This document shows, piece by piece, positions 1 through 6,363 of a DNA stretch of 9,348 bases. Made by a program: the position numbers and the translations under genes. Location of the stretch: the NCBI GenBank assembly GCA_002394965.1, contig DGVL01000096.1:1016-10363 (forward strand), in the 5' to 3' direction. The notes under the pieces were generated by a model that did no database searches, had not been told where the DNA came from, and was given only the letters and a program-made list of their open reading frames with translations. How positions within the stretch are numbered: the first letter of the stretch is position 1; every line of letters starts with the position of its first letter. This stretch comes from Lachnospira sp. UBA4285 (GTDB taxonomy: Bacteria > Bacillota > Clostridia > Lachnospirales > Lachnospiraceae).

Positions 1-658
1 TGATCCTTCCCTTCATGTCATCGTTCGGAAGCTGGACAACCGAGATGGTAGCTTCGGCGACATTGTCCATCGCGCAGCGCTGAATCGCGTTGACGACGAT
101 ATCCCTTGCCTTCTTGTCCGCTTCTTCTTTGGCTCTGCTCTCAACGTTCTTGATCATGACAGCAGCGTCGTGCTTTACACTTTCTTCAACAGATTTCAGC
201 AAAACTTCTTTTGCCTGTTCGGAGGTAAGACCTGAAATTCGTTCAAGTTCCTGCAGTCTCTTTGCCGTGAGGGAGTCCACTTGCTTCCTTGCCTTACTCA
301 GGTCGTCTTCTTTTCTGGCAAGTTCCTGTTCGCGCTTCTCAAGAGAATCCGCCTTCTTGTCAAGCTGTTCTTCCTTGTTCTGAACACGATGTTCATTCTT
401 CGAAATTTCCGCCCGTCTCTCGCGGAATTCTCTCTCTGCCTCATTCTTGGAGCGGAGAGCTTCTTCCTTGGCAGCGAGAAGGGTTTCCTTTTTCGTGGAA
501 TCAGCCTGCTTTAAAGCGTCATCAATGATCTGCCTGGCCTTGGTCTGAGCACTTTGAAGGGCATCAGCATCCTTCTTGTCCCTTGACCTGTTGGCCGTCA
601 CCCAAGCGGCCCCTGCTGCTATCACAGCCGCTACGACCGCGATAATAACATACAGCAC
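1..658 (-). CDS. rny: Ribonuclease Y, N-terminal part (runs off the left edge)
   Basis: RNase Y is a membrane-anchored endoribonuclease that starts mRNA decay in Firmicutes. About 219 codons are in the window with no frameshift. They encode one hydrophobic segment (residues ~2-21), then a long, highly charged Lys/Glu/Arg-rich coiled coil (~25-150), then the sequence leading into the KH domain, which includes NRAKEEADKKAR-like and LPNDDMKGRI motifs typical of RNase Y. The KH and catalytic HD domains lie outside the window. The GTG at 658 is chosen as start because AGGAGG sits 7 bases upstream. An in-frame ATG at 688 would add ten residues, but it has no ribosome binding site and lies almost on the predicted transcription start. 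The gene follows recX and has its own promoter. Family assignment is based on close resemblance to known RNase Y N-termini. Confidence 0.93.
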   Translation of the reverse strand, partial: MLYVIIAVVAAVIAAGAAWVTANRSRDKKDADALQSAQTKARQIIDDALKQADSTKKETLLAAKEEALRSKNEAEREFRERRAEISKNEHRVQNKEEQLDKKADSLEKREQELARKEDDLSKARKQVDSLTAKRLQELERISGLTSEQAKEVLLKSVEESVKHDAAVMIKNVESRAKEEADKKARDIVVNAIQRCAMDNVAEATISVVQLPNDDMKGRI

Positions 659-665
659 AAGAGCG

Positions 666-671
666 CCTCCT
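666..671 (-). promoter_or_regulatory. Ribosome binding site that fixes the rny start
   Basis: AGGAGG on the minus strand, 7 bases before the GTG at 658. It lies inside the reading frame that the upstream ATG (688) would open, so it argues for GTG as the true start of RNase Y. Confidence 0.75.
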
Positions 672-702
672 ATAAAGTTTTGTTGCATTACACAACATTA
701 AA

Positions 703-731
703 ATATTAACCGGAATTTTACAGACTGTCAA
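703..731 (-). promoter_or_regulatory. Sigma-A-type promoter of rny
   Basis: A perfect -35 TTGACA (726-731) and a -10 TAATAT (703-708; 4 of 6 consensus bases) are separated by 17 bases on the minus strand. Transcription would start near 696, leaving a leader of about 40 bases before the GTG start. I see no terminator between recX and this promoter, so readthrough from recA-recX into rny is also possible. Confidence 0.72.
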
Positions 732-766
732 GATTTCAATCCAAGCAAATACCACATTCCATCTCT

Positions 767-1405
767 TTATGGTTCCAGCTCCGAAGTGAGGGCGCGCAGC
801 GCTTCCTCTGCCGTTTCCGCCGGGAATCCCTTCCGGTACAGAAAGCCTTTTGCTTTCTGCCGTGTCTGAAAGTCCTTCAGATCATCGCCGGCCCGCAGCT
901 TCTTTCGCAGAAGCTTCTTGGCGAGCTCAGTCTGTGTATCCGGATTCTCCCCGTAATATGACTCGCATGCCCTGTCAACCGCCTTCGGGTCAGCGCCTTT
1001 CCTGTTCAGAAACTCCGCGACAGCCCTACGGCTCTTCTCATTTCCGTGAAACTGAAGATAGTTCCCGATATACCGGGAATCATCCAGAAAATTCTCCCGC
1101 TTCAGGCAGTCCGTAACCGCTTCGATTATATCGCCCGGATACCCGCCCCGCTGCAGTTTCATCCGGATCTCGGCCTGAAGATAATCCCGCTCCTTGAGCA
1201 GATGAAGACAGCGGGTGAGAGCCCGCCGGTAAAGACCTGCCCGGATGCCTTCATAGACATCCGGGCTGATCATTCCGTTTTCGCGGATCTGATATTTTTT
1301 GAGTTCGCCCGCATACAGAGGGAGCGTATCGCAGTCATCCACCGTGACCAGAGCTTTGGATCTTGTCAGCTTCCGGATTTCCGTGATCTGATGCTCCAAT
1401 CTCAA
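767..1405 (-). CDS. recX: Regulatory protein RecX
   Basis: RecX binds RecA filaments and tunes recombinase activity; its gene commonly sits directly after recA. The 212-residue product has the usual layout: a variable N-terminal strand region, then repeated three-helix modules. The most recognisable is around residues 60-110, with RALTRCLHLLKERDYLQAEI-type sequence followed by an RGGYPGDIIEAV motif and FLDDSRYIGNYLQFH. Two less conserved modules finish the protein (KSRRAVAEFLNRKG; ARQKAKGFLYRKGF-like). The start is a TTG at 1405 that overlaps the recA TGA stop (TTGA), with a purine-rich AGGGGAG upstream inside recA. This suggests translational coupling and lower output than RecA. It should be transcribed from the recA promoter and so be under SOS control (inference). 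Confidence 0.9.
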   Translation of the reverse strand: MRLEHQITEIRKLTRSKALVTVDDCDTLPLYAGELKKYQIRENGMISPDVYEGIRAGLYRRALTRCLHLLKERDYLQAEIRMKLQRGGYPGDIIEAVTDCLKRENFLDDSRYIGNYLQFHGNEKSRRAVAEFLNRKGADPKAVDRACESYYGENPDTQTELAKKLLRKKLRAGDDLKDFQTRQKAKGFLYRKGFPAETAEEALRALTSELEP

Positions 1406-2514
1406 TCACCCGGCTCCCCTTCCGGCGCGTCCGGAGCATCCTGCGCCTTCATGTCGGCATCCGTATTACCGTCATCTGATGCTCCGGCATCCGGGCTGCC
1501 GATGTGATAATAGTCCCTGACTTTCCGGGTGACCTCTTCCATCACTTCCGGGTGCTCCGAGAGATACACCTTCGCGTTTTCACGTCCCTGGCCGATTTTC
1601 TCGCCCTTATAGGCGAACCACGCGCCGGATTTCTGAATGATATTGCAGTTCACAGCCAGATCCAGCACATCGCCCTCACGCGAGATGCCCTTTCCGAACA
1701 TGATGTCAAATTCTGCCTCGCGGAACGGCGGCGCCACTTTGTTCTTGACAACCTTTACGCGCACGTGGTTGCCGATAACCTCGCCGTTCTGCTTTATGGA
1801 CTCTGTCCGGCGCACCTCAAGCCGGACAGAGGAATAGAACTTCAGCGCCCGGCCGCCGGTCGTCGTCTCCGGATTGCCAAACACTATGCCGACCTTCTCG
1901 CGCAGCTGGTTGATGAACACGACAATGCACTTGCTCTTGCTGACAACCGGCGTTAGCTTGCGCAGCGCCTGACTCATGAGTCTGGCCTGAAGTCCGACGT
2001 GTGCGTCGCCCATGTCGCCGTCGATCTCTGCCTTGGGGACAAGGGCTGCCACCGAGTCGATGATGATGATATCAACAGCCCCGGAGCGCACCATGGTCTC
2101 CGCGATCTCAAGAGCCTGCTCGCCGCTGTCGGGCTGCGAGATATACAGATTATCGATGTCCACGCCGATGTTTTTGGCATAGCGGGGATCCAGCGCGTGC
2201 TCCGCGTCAATAAATCCGGCGATGCCTCCGCGCTTCTGAACCTCGGCGACCATGTGCAGTGCCACCGTCGTCTTGCCGGAAGATTCCGGACCGTAGATTT
2301 CGATCACACGGCCTTTCGGGACACCGCCGATTCCGAGCGCAATGTCAAGGCTGAGGGACCCGGTCGGTTCCGCCTCAACATTCTGCGCTGCAGCCGACTC
2401 ACCCAGGCGCATCACGCTTCCTTTGCCGAACTCTTTTTCAATATTGGCGATTGCGGCATCAAGCGCTTTCTGCTTCTCGTCGCTGCTGGCATTCGATTTA
2501 CTTGAAGAAGCCAT
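1402..2514 (-). CDS. recA: Recombinase RecA
   Basis: RecA is the ATP-dependent strand-exchange protein of homologous recombination and the co-protease that triggers LexA self-cleavage. At 370 residues it is full length. Visible landmarks are the Walker A motif GPESSGKT (residues 75-82), catalytic Glu105 in the EHALDP motif, Walker B around 148-153 (DIIIID), and the DNA-binding loop 2 region near 203-222 (NQLREKVG...GNPETTTGG). The C-terminal tail from ~340 is Asp/Glu rich, with about ten acidic residues in the last 30, as expected for the autoregulatory tail. The ATG at 2514 has AAGGAG 7 bases upstream. The gene has its own promoter with a LexA box and is followed by recX with a four-base overlap. 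Confidence 0.98.
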   Translation of the reverse strand: MASSSKSNASSDEKQKALDAAIANIEKEFGKGSVMRLGESAAAQNVEAEPTGSLSLDIALGIGGVPKGRVIEIYGPESSGKTTVALHMVAEVQKRGGIAGFIDAEHALDPRYAKNIGVDIDNLYISQPDSGEQALEIAETMVRSGAVDIIIIDSVAALVPKAEIDGDMGDAHVGLQARLMSQALRKLTPVVSKSKCIVVFINQLREKVGIVFGNPETTTGGRALKFYSSVRLEVRRTESIKQNGEVIGNHVRVKVVKNKVAPPFREAEFDIMFGKGISREGDVLDLAVNCNIIQKSGAWFAYKGEKIGQGRENAKVYLSEHPEVMEEVTRKVRDYYHIGSPDAGASDDGNTDADMKAQDAPDAPEGEPGD

Positions 2515-2521
2515 TCAAATT

Positions 2522-2527
2522 CTCCTT
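2522..2527 (-). promoter_or_regulatory. Ribosome binding site of recA
   Basis: AAGGAG on the minus strand, 7 bases before the recA ATG. It is immediately downstream of the LexA box, so the operator and the translation start share a very short leader. Confidence 0.7.
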
Positions 2528-2529
2528 TT

Positions 2530-2543
2530 AGAACATTTGTTCG
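2530..2543 (-). promoter_or_regulatory. LexA (DinR) SOS box of recA
   Basis: The minus strand reads CGAACAAATGTTCT. It contains a perfect GAAC-N4-GTTC inverted repeat, the Gram-positive LexA operator core, plus the consensus leading C. It begins five bases downstream of the -10 hexamer and covers the predicted transcription start, so bound LexA should block initiation directly. Operator identity is inferred from the motif and its position in front of recA. Confidence 0.88.
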
Positions 2544-2548
2544 ATTTG

Positions 2549-2577
2549 ATTGTAAAACAACTGAGAAAAACAGTCAA
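2549..2577 (-). promoter_or_regulatory. Promoter of recA-recX
   Basis: On the minus strand, -35 TTGACT (2572-2577) and -10 TACAAT (2549-2554) are separated by exactly 17 bases, each one base off the sigma-A consensus. The -35 box starts right after the U-tract of the cinA terminator. Predicted transcription start is near 2542, inside the LexA box. Confidence 0.83.
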
Positions 2578-2626
2578 GAAAAAATCCGGAATATATGCCC
2601 TCTGTTAGAATAGCATATATCCGGAT
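2577..2626 (-). terminator. Rho-independent terminator after cinA
   Basis: On the minus strand, ATCCGGATATATGC (2626-2613) pairs with GCATATATTCCGGAT (2598-2584). This gives a 14-bp stem with a single bulged base and a 14-base loop, followed directly by a run of six Ts (2584-2579). It lies about 30 bases after the cinA stop codon. It insulates recA from the rimO-pgsA-cinA transcript. Confidence 0.8.
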
Positions 2627-2656
2627 AATAAACAACCTGCACATAATACGCCGGGT

Positions 2657-3181
2657 TCAGTGCCTGCTCGTCTGCCCTGCCGGCATATGGCCGAGGAGAA
2701 GCTTCATGGCCTGCAGAACCGTCCTGGTCCGGATCTCATTGCGGGTCCCGGAAAGTGAAAGTCTGCGCACCTCACAGGAGCGGTTTCCGTTTTCATCCGG
2801 ATACGAGCAGCCGATGAAGACCGTCCCGACATCCTGACCGTCCTCCTTGTCCGGTCCGGCCACGCCGGTGGCCGAAACACCATACTCACAGCCGGCAATC
2901 CTCGCCACATTCTCAGCCATGGCGCGCGCCGTGTTCTCGCTCACCGCTTTCCACTCACGGATATCCTCACGCGCGATGCCCAGCATTTTCGACTTGGCCG
3001 CGTCGGAATATGTGATATACCCTTCTTCGAGGCACTCCGACGCACCCGGTATCGAGATGACCGATGCCGCGATCAGTCCGCCTGTAAGGGATTCGGCCGT
3101 TGCCATCCGGCGCTTGCAGGCCTTCAGGGCCGTGACCAGCATACACGCTGTTTCCTTCAGTTCAAGAGCCTGAGAGATCAT
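2657..3181 (-). CDS. CinA C-terminal-domain protein, nicotinamide-nucleotide amidase (PncC type)
   Basis: This 174-residue protein matches only the C-terminal amidase domain of CinA. Members of this family deamidate nicotinamide mononucleotide to nicotinic acid mononucleotide, salvaging pyridine nucleotides (known for PncC; inferred here). Visible motifs are AES-x-TGG (residues 30-35, Ser31), GYITYSDAAK (54-63, with Tyr58 and Lys63), VSE (80-82) and SATGVAGP (103-110), then GTVFIG. Length is normal for a standalone amidase. The N-terminal MoeA/MogA-like COG1058 domain of full-length CinA (~410 residues) is absent; the preceding gene is pgsA, so it is not split off nearby. The start is the ATG at 3181, which overlaps the pgsA stop as ATGA and has AGAAGG upstream. 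A longer frame upstream only reads through pgsA in the wrong frame. Confidence 0.88.
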   Translation of the reverse strand: MISQALELKETACMLVTALKACKRRMATAESLTGGLIAASVISIPGASECLEEGYITYSDAAKSKMLGIAREDIREWKAVSENTARAMAENVARIAGCEYGVSATGVAGPDKEDGQDVGTVFIGCSYPDENGNRSCEVRRLSLSGTRNEIRTRTVLQAMKLLLGHMPAGQTSRH

Positions 3182-3711
3182 TTTGTACTGCCTTCTTTCA
3201 TGACAGACCAGTTCTGTCTGAGATAGATCCCAAGAGACAGAACGGTCAGAATTACCGCGATATACTTTACAATCTGCGTGAGGATACCGAATAGAGCTCC
3301 GGGAATCGCGGCTGTCAGCAGAATGATCATCGCCATCTGGAACACCGTCTTCCACTTTCCCCAGTAGTTGGCAGCTATCACAACGTTATTGCCGGCCGCC
3401 ACGAGACGGAACCCGCTGATGGTGAACTCCCGCGCAATAATGATGATAACAACCCATCCTTCCAGCCTTCCCAGATCGACCATTGCGATCATGGCCGAGC
3501 ATGTGAGAAGCTTGTCCGCCAGCGGATCCATGAATTTTCCAAAATTGGTCACGAGCCCCCGGCTCCTTGCGATCTTTCCGTCCGCCAGATCAGTGAGCGA
3601 TGCTGCCACGAACACGATCAGAGCCGGGATGTTCCACCCCATGTACAGAAAAACCAGATACAGCGGAATCATGAAAATACGGCACATTGTCAGTTTATTC
3701 GGCAGATTCAT
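3178..3711 (-). CDS. pgsA: CDP-diacylglycerol-glycerol-3-phosphate 3-phosphatidyltransferase
   Basis: PgsA makes phosphatidylglycerol phosphate from CDP-diacylglycerol and glycerol 3-phosphate, the committed step to phosphatidylglycerol and cardiolipin, in the cytoplasmic membrane. The 177-residue product carries a perfect CDP-alcohol phosphotransferase signature, D-x2-DG-x2-AR-x8-G-x3-D-x3-D, at residues 41-66 (Asp41, Asp44, Arg49, Gly58, Asp62, Asp66). Hydrophobic segments are visible near 10-24, 28-42, 86-100, 122-145 and 148-165. The ATG at 3711 is chosen because GGGAGG lies 8 bases upstream and the protein then begins MNLPNKLTMCRI, typical of PgsA. An earlier ATG (3744) overlaps rimO and has no such site. 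It lies 22 bases after rimO and overlaps cinA by four bases, indicating one transcript. Confidence 0.94.
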   Translation of the reverse strand: MNLPNKLTMCRIFMIPLYLVFLYMGWNIPALIVFVAASLTDLADGKIARSRGLVTNFGKFMDPLADKLLTCSAMIAMVDLGRLEGWVVIIIIAREFTISGFRLVAAGNNVVIAANYWGKWKTVFQMAMIILLTAAIPGALFGILTQIVKYIAVILTVLSLGIYLRQNWSVMKEGSTK

Positions 3712-3719
3712 GCAAAAAT

Positions 3720-3725
3720 CCTCCC
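3720..3725 (-). promoter_or_regulatory. Ribosome binding site that fixes the pgsA start
   Basis: GGGAGG on the minus strand, 8 bases before the ATG at 3711 and inside the 22-base rimO-pgsA gap. It supports 3711 over the upstream in-frame ATG at 3744. Confidence 0.7.
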
Positions 3726-3733
3726 TGAGATTC

Positions 3734-5131
3734 TCAATCCGCACTTTCCGTCATTATACCAGTTAAATCATATTCTGAGGCACCGGTTATGGTGACATCC
3801 ACCATGGTCCCGGATATCAGATCCGCATCCGACGTAAAAAAGACCAGTCCGTCGACTCCCGGAGCGTCCCGGTAGGTTCTGCCCGTGTACACACCGTCAT
3901 CCGGCAGATACCCTTCCGTTATCACCTCGAGTGTCTTCCCGACGAGGGCTTCATTTTTCTCTCGCGATATCTCCTGCTGGATCTCCATGATTGTGTCGCG
4001 GCGATGCTGCTTCACCTCTTCCGGAATCTGATCCGGGAAATCAGCGGCCGGCGTTCCTTCCTCGCGCGAATACGTGAATACCCCGAGCCTGTCAAAGCGC
4101 ATCTTCCTGACAAATGCCGCCAGCTCCTCAAAATCCTCGTCCGACTCCCCCGGGAACCCGACGATGAGCGTCGTGCGCAGTGCAATCTCCGGGATCTCCC
4201 CGCGCAGGCGACTGATGATCCTCTCAAGATCTGCCCGGCTCGTCCGCCTCGCCATGCGCTTCAGGATCCGGTCGGATGCGTGCTGAACCGGCATATCCAG
4301 ATACGGCAGCACCTTGGGCTCCGCTTTCATCGCGCAGATGAGATCCTCTGTTATCTCCTCCGGATAGCAGTACAGGATGCGGATCCACTCGATCCCGTCA
4401 ATAGCGGCCAGATCGTGCAGAAGCTTCGGGAGCTCCTTCTTTCCGGAGATGTCCGTACCGTAGAGCATTGTCTCCTGGGCGACCAGGATCAGTTCCTTCA
4501 CACCCTGGGATGCCAGATAGCGGGCCTGCGCCAGAAGATAGTTCTCGGGAATGCTGCGGTATTTTCCGCGAACGGAAGGAATCGCGCAGTATGTGCAGTG
4601 CTTGTCGCAGCCTTCGGCGATCTTCAGATATTCATACCAGCCGCCGGTGGTGATGACACGGGAAGGGGGAAGAGGTGTTCTGTCGGCGCTGTCGACGACT
4701 ACGACCGGTTCTGGACGCCCCTCCATCTGCCTCGCCCGCTCTTCCGTCTTCTTCCGGCCGAGAAGATCATCCAGCACATCCCGGATCTTGTCGGCGGAAG
4801 ATGTCCCCAGGATTGCGTCGACCTCCGGGATGCTCTCCTGGATCTGGCTGGCGTAGCGGTGCCCCAGACACCCGGCGACGATCAGTGCCCTGCATCTCGC
4901 ATCCTCCTTGAGACGCGCCATGGAAAGAATCGTGTCGATGCTTTCTTTTTTGGCGTCTTCAATGAAGCAGCAGGTGTTCACAATGACGGCATCCGCCTCC
5001 GACTCGTTGTCAGTCATGGAATATCCGCTGCCCAGCAGCTGGCCTAACATTTCTTCGGAATCCACCAGATTCTTGTCACATCCGAGGGATACCATCAGGA
5101 TCTTGTACTCTGCATTCGTTGTCTTAGCCAC
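3734..5131 (-). CDS. rimO: Ribosomal protein uS12 methylthiotransferase RimO
   Basis: RimO is a radical-SAM enzyme that methylthiolates a conserved aspartate of ribosomal protein uS12 (S12). The 465-residue product has the N-terminal methylthiotransferase domain with the cluster cysteines Cys18 (SLGCDKN), Cys54 (NTCCFI) and Cys88 (AGCLG). The radical-SAM motif CDKHCTYC (Cys175, Cys179, Cys182) follows, and the last ~65 residues fit a TRAM domain. The SLGCDKNLVDSE opening distinguishes RimO from the tRNA enzyme MiaB. Start is a GTG at 5131 with GGGGAGG only about 4 bases upstream, a rather short spacing. It directly follows the terminator behind rpoZ, with no obvious promoter in between, and leads a run with pgsA and cinA. 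Confidence 0.95.
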   Translation of the reverse strand: MAKTTNAEYKILMVSLGCDKNLVDSEEMLGQLLGSGYSMTDNESEADAVIVNTCCFIEDAKKESIDTILSMARLKEDARCRALIVAGCLGHRYASQIQESIPEVDAILGTSSADKIRDVLDDLLGRKKTEERARQMEGRPEPVVVVDSADRTPLPPSRVITTGGWYEYLKIAEGCDKHCTYCAIPSVRGKYRSIPENYLLAQARYLASQGVKELILVAQETMLYGTDISGKKELPKLLHDLAAIDGIEWIRILYCYPEEITEDLICAMKAEPKVLPYLDMPVQHASDRILKRMARRTSRADLERIISRLRGEIPEIALRTTLIVGFPGESDEDFEELAAFVRKMRFDRLGVFTYSREEGTPAADFPDQIPEEVKQHRRDTIMEIQQEISREKNEALVGKTLEVITEGYLPDDGVYTGRTYRDAPGVDGLVFFTSDADLISGTMVDVTITGASEYDLTGIMTESAD

Positions 5132-5144
5132 GGTTCCTCCCCGG

Positions 5145-5178
5145 TAAAAAAATAAAGGCCTGCCGGAACGTGCAGGCC
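5145..5178 (-). terminator. Rho-independent terminator after rpoZ
   Basis: On the minus strand a perfect 7-bp stem, GGCCTGC (5178-5172) with GCAGGCC (5163-5157), closes an 8-base loop. It is followed by TTTATTTTTTT. It begins 21 bases after the rpoZ stop and ends 13 bases before the rimO start, so it sits between two co-oriented genes. Confidence 0.82.
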
Positions 5179-5199
5179 ATGAAACACATGTAACAGGTT

Positions 5200-5571
5200 T
5201 TACTGCGTGTCGTCTGTCTGACCGACAATCCGCACCTTGCCCTCATAGAGCTCCTCAACGGCAATGGAAAGCGGCTTCATATTGTCGGAATCCGGAATCA
5301 TCGGCTCCCCCATCTTCAGCGTGATCAGCTGATTGTGCTTGAGCTCGTAGAGGGCTTCCTCCTCGTCCTCATCGATGACCCTGCCCTCCTGAGCGGCCTC
5401 TCTCTGTGCCTTGTCAAGCTCTTCCTTTATATGGCGGGCAGCAATGATCTGTCTGGCGCGGGCGCTCGTGGCCTTCACAATCGCATAGCGGCTCTCAACC
5501 AGCGGCTGCTCGCCCGGCTCGACATCACTGTTGATCTTGTTCATCAGTTCGGTATATGACGGATGTAACAT
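5200..5571 (-). CDS. rpoZ: DNA-directed RNA polymerase omega subunit, extended form
   Basis: Omega helps assemble and stabilise beta-prime in RNA polymerase. The 123-residue product starts MLHPSYTELMNKINSDV, followed by the conserved SRYAIVKATSARARQII block (28-43). It ends with KPLSIAVEELYEGKV (99-113), the conserved C-terminal helix. Between them (about 45-95) is a charged segment rich in Glu, Asp, Lys and Gln that is not part of the short B. subtilis-type omega, making this protein clearly longer than the usual 65-90 residues. The ATG at 5571 has AAGGAG 8 bases upstream. It lies 17 bases after gmk, the classic gmk-rpoZ pairing, and is followed by a terminator. Confidence 0.92.
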   Translation of the reverse strand: MLHPSYTELMNKINSDVEPGEQPLVESRYAIVKATSARARQIIAARHIKEELDKAQREAAQEGRVIDEDEEEALYELKHNQLITLKMGEPMIPDSDNMKPLSIAVEELYEGKVRIVGQTDDTQ

Positions 5572-5588
5572 GCATTCTCTCCTTAATA

Positions 5589-6218
5589 TTAAGCCCTGAA
5601 TTTCTCAAGTCCCTGCCGCATATCGCGGATGCGCTCTGCCTGGCGGCTAACTTTCAGCCGCTCCGCGTCAGCAATCTGTCCGATTCTGTCAGCGCACGCC
5701 TGAACCTCATCGTTCACGACAAGATAGTCGTAATTCCCGATTCCTTCCGCTTCCTCACAGGCGCGGGCCAGTCTTGCCCGCACGGTCGCCGCGTCCTCCG
5801 TACCGCGCCCCACGAGCCGCCTCTGCAGCTCATCGGCCCCCGGCGGCATGAGAAAGATGAGGATGGCGTCCGGATACATCTTTTTGATGTTCATGGCACC
5901 CTGGATCTCGATCTCCAGGATGACATCGATTCCTTCCTTCATCTTCTGCTCAACCCAGGCCTTCGGCGTGCCGTAGTAATTGTCAACATATCGGGCGTAC
6001 TCAATGAGCTCACTACGCTCAATCATGCGCTCGAATTCTTCCTTTGTCCGAAAGAAATACGCGACGCCTTCCTCCTCGCCGGGGCGGGGCGATCTTGTTG
6101 TAACGGAGGTACTCAGAGAGCATCTGTCCGGGCGGTCTGCGAGGATCTGTTTTACGACGGTCCCCTTGCCGCTTCCGGCAAATCCCGAAATCACAATCAA
6201 CAGTCCTCTGTCAGCCAT
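5589..6218 (-). CDS. gmk: Guanylate kinase
   Basis: Gmk phosphorylates GMP (and dGMP) to GDP using ATP, feeding GTP and (p)ppGpp pools. The 209-residue product has the normal length. Seen in the sequence are the P-loop GFAGSGKGT (residues 12-20), the GMP-binding stretch TTRSPRPGEEEGVAYFF (40-56), ELIEYA (70-75) and YYGTP (81-85). The EIQGA motif (Glu103-Ala107 region) and the LID region rich in arginine (RRLVGRGTED and RARLARA) follow. The ATG at 6218 has AGAGG about 6 bases upstream. A consensus -10 promoter lies in the 145-base gap in front. It is followed after 17 bases by rpoZ. Confidence 0.97.
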   Translation of the reverse strand: MADRGLLIVISGFAGSGKGTVVKQILADRPDRCSLSTSVTTRSPRPGEEEGVAYFFRTKEEFERMIERSELIEYARYVDNYYGTPKAWVEQKMKEGIDVILEIEIQGAMNIKKMYPDAILIFLMPPGADELQRRLVGRGTEDAATVRARLARACEEAEGIGNYDYLVVNDEVQACADRIGQIADAERLKVSRQAERIRDMRQGLEKFRA

Positions 6219-6293
6219 ACAGCCTCTTTTCTTTTATCGCCAGGACAGCCGGCAGGCGGCGCAAAGCGGTATAGAATCAAAATTCACCGAAAT

Positions 6294-6322
6294 ATTATAG
6301 AACGCAGCACCTGGAAACGCAA
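6294..6322 (-). promoter_or_regulatory. Promoter of gmk-rpoZ
   Basis: On the minus strand, a perfect -10 TATAAT (6294-6299) and a weak -35 TTGCGT (6317-6322) are separated by 17 bases. The predicted start lies near 6287, giving a leader of about 68 bases to the gmk ATG. The gap 6219-6363 holds no convincing gene. Confidence 0.68.
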
Positions 6323-6363
6323 GTCCGGAATTACTTTGGATTTTGAAGTTCCGGATCTGGGGT

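Noticed and set aside
1386..1485. Direct repeat ATCTGATGCTCC at 1386-1397 and 1474-1485
   Set aside because: Only 12 bases and two copies, both inside coding sequence (recX start and recA tail). This is likely chance or shared codon use; no mobile-element features surround it.
3182..3355. An upstream extension of the cinA reading frame to 232 residues
   Set aside because: The extra residues read pgsA sequence in another frame and show no family similarity. The ATG at 3181 with ATGA overlap fits the normal amidase N-terminus.
4004..5047. A 347-codon open frame on the plus strand opposite rimO
   Set aside because: It is fully antisense to rimO, whose motifs are unmistakable. Its product shows no family motif, and there is no ribosome binding site. 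It is a by-product of GC-rich codon use.
6324..6355. Inverted repeat TCCGGAA / TTCCGGA just after yicC, a possible terminator
   Set aside because: The stem is only 7 bp with an 18-base loop, and no T tract follows on the minus strand. It may weakly protect the yicC 3' end but is not a convincing terminator.
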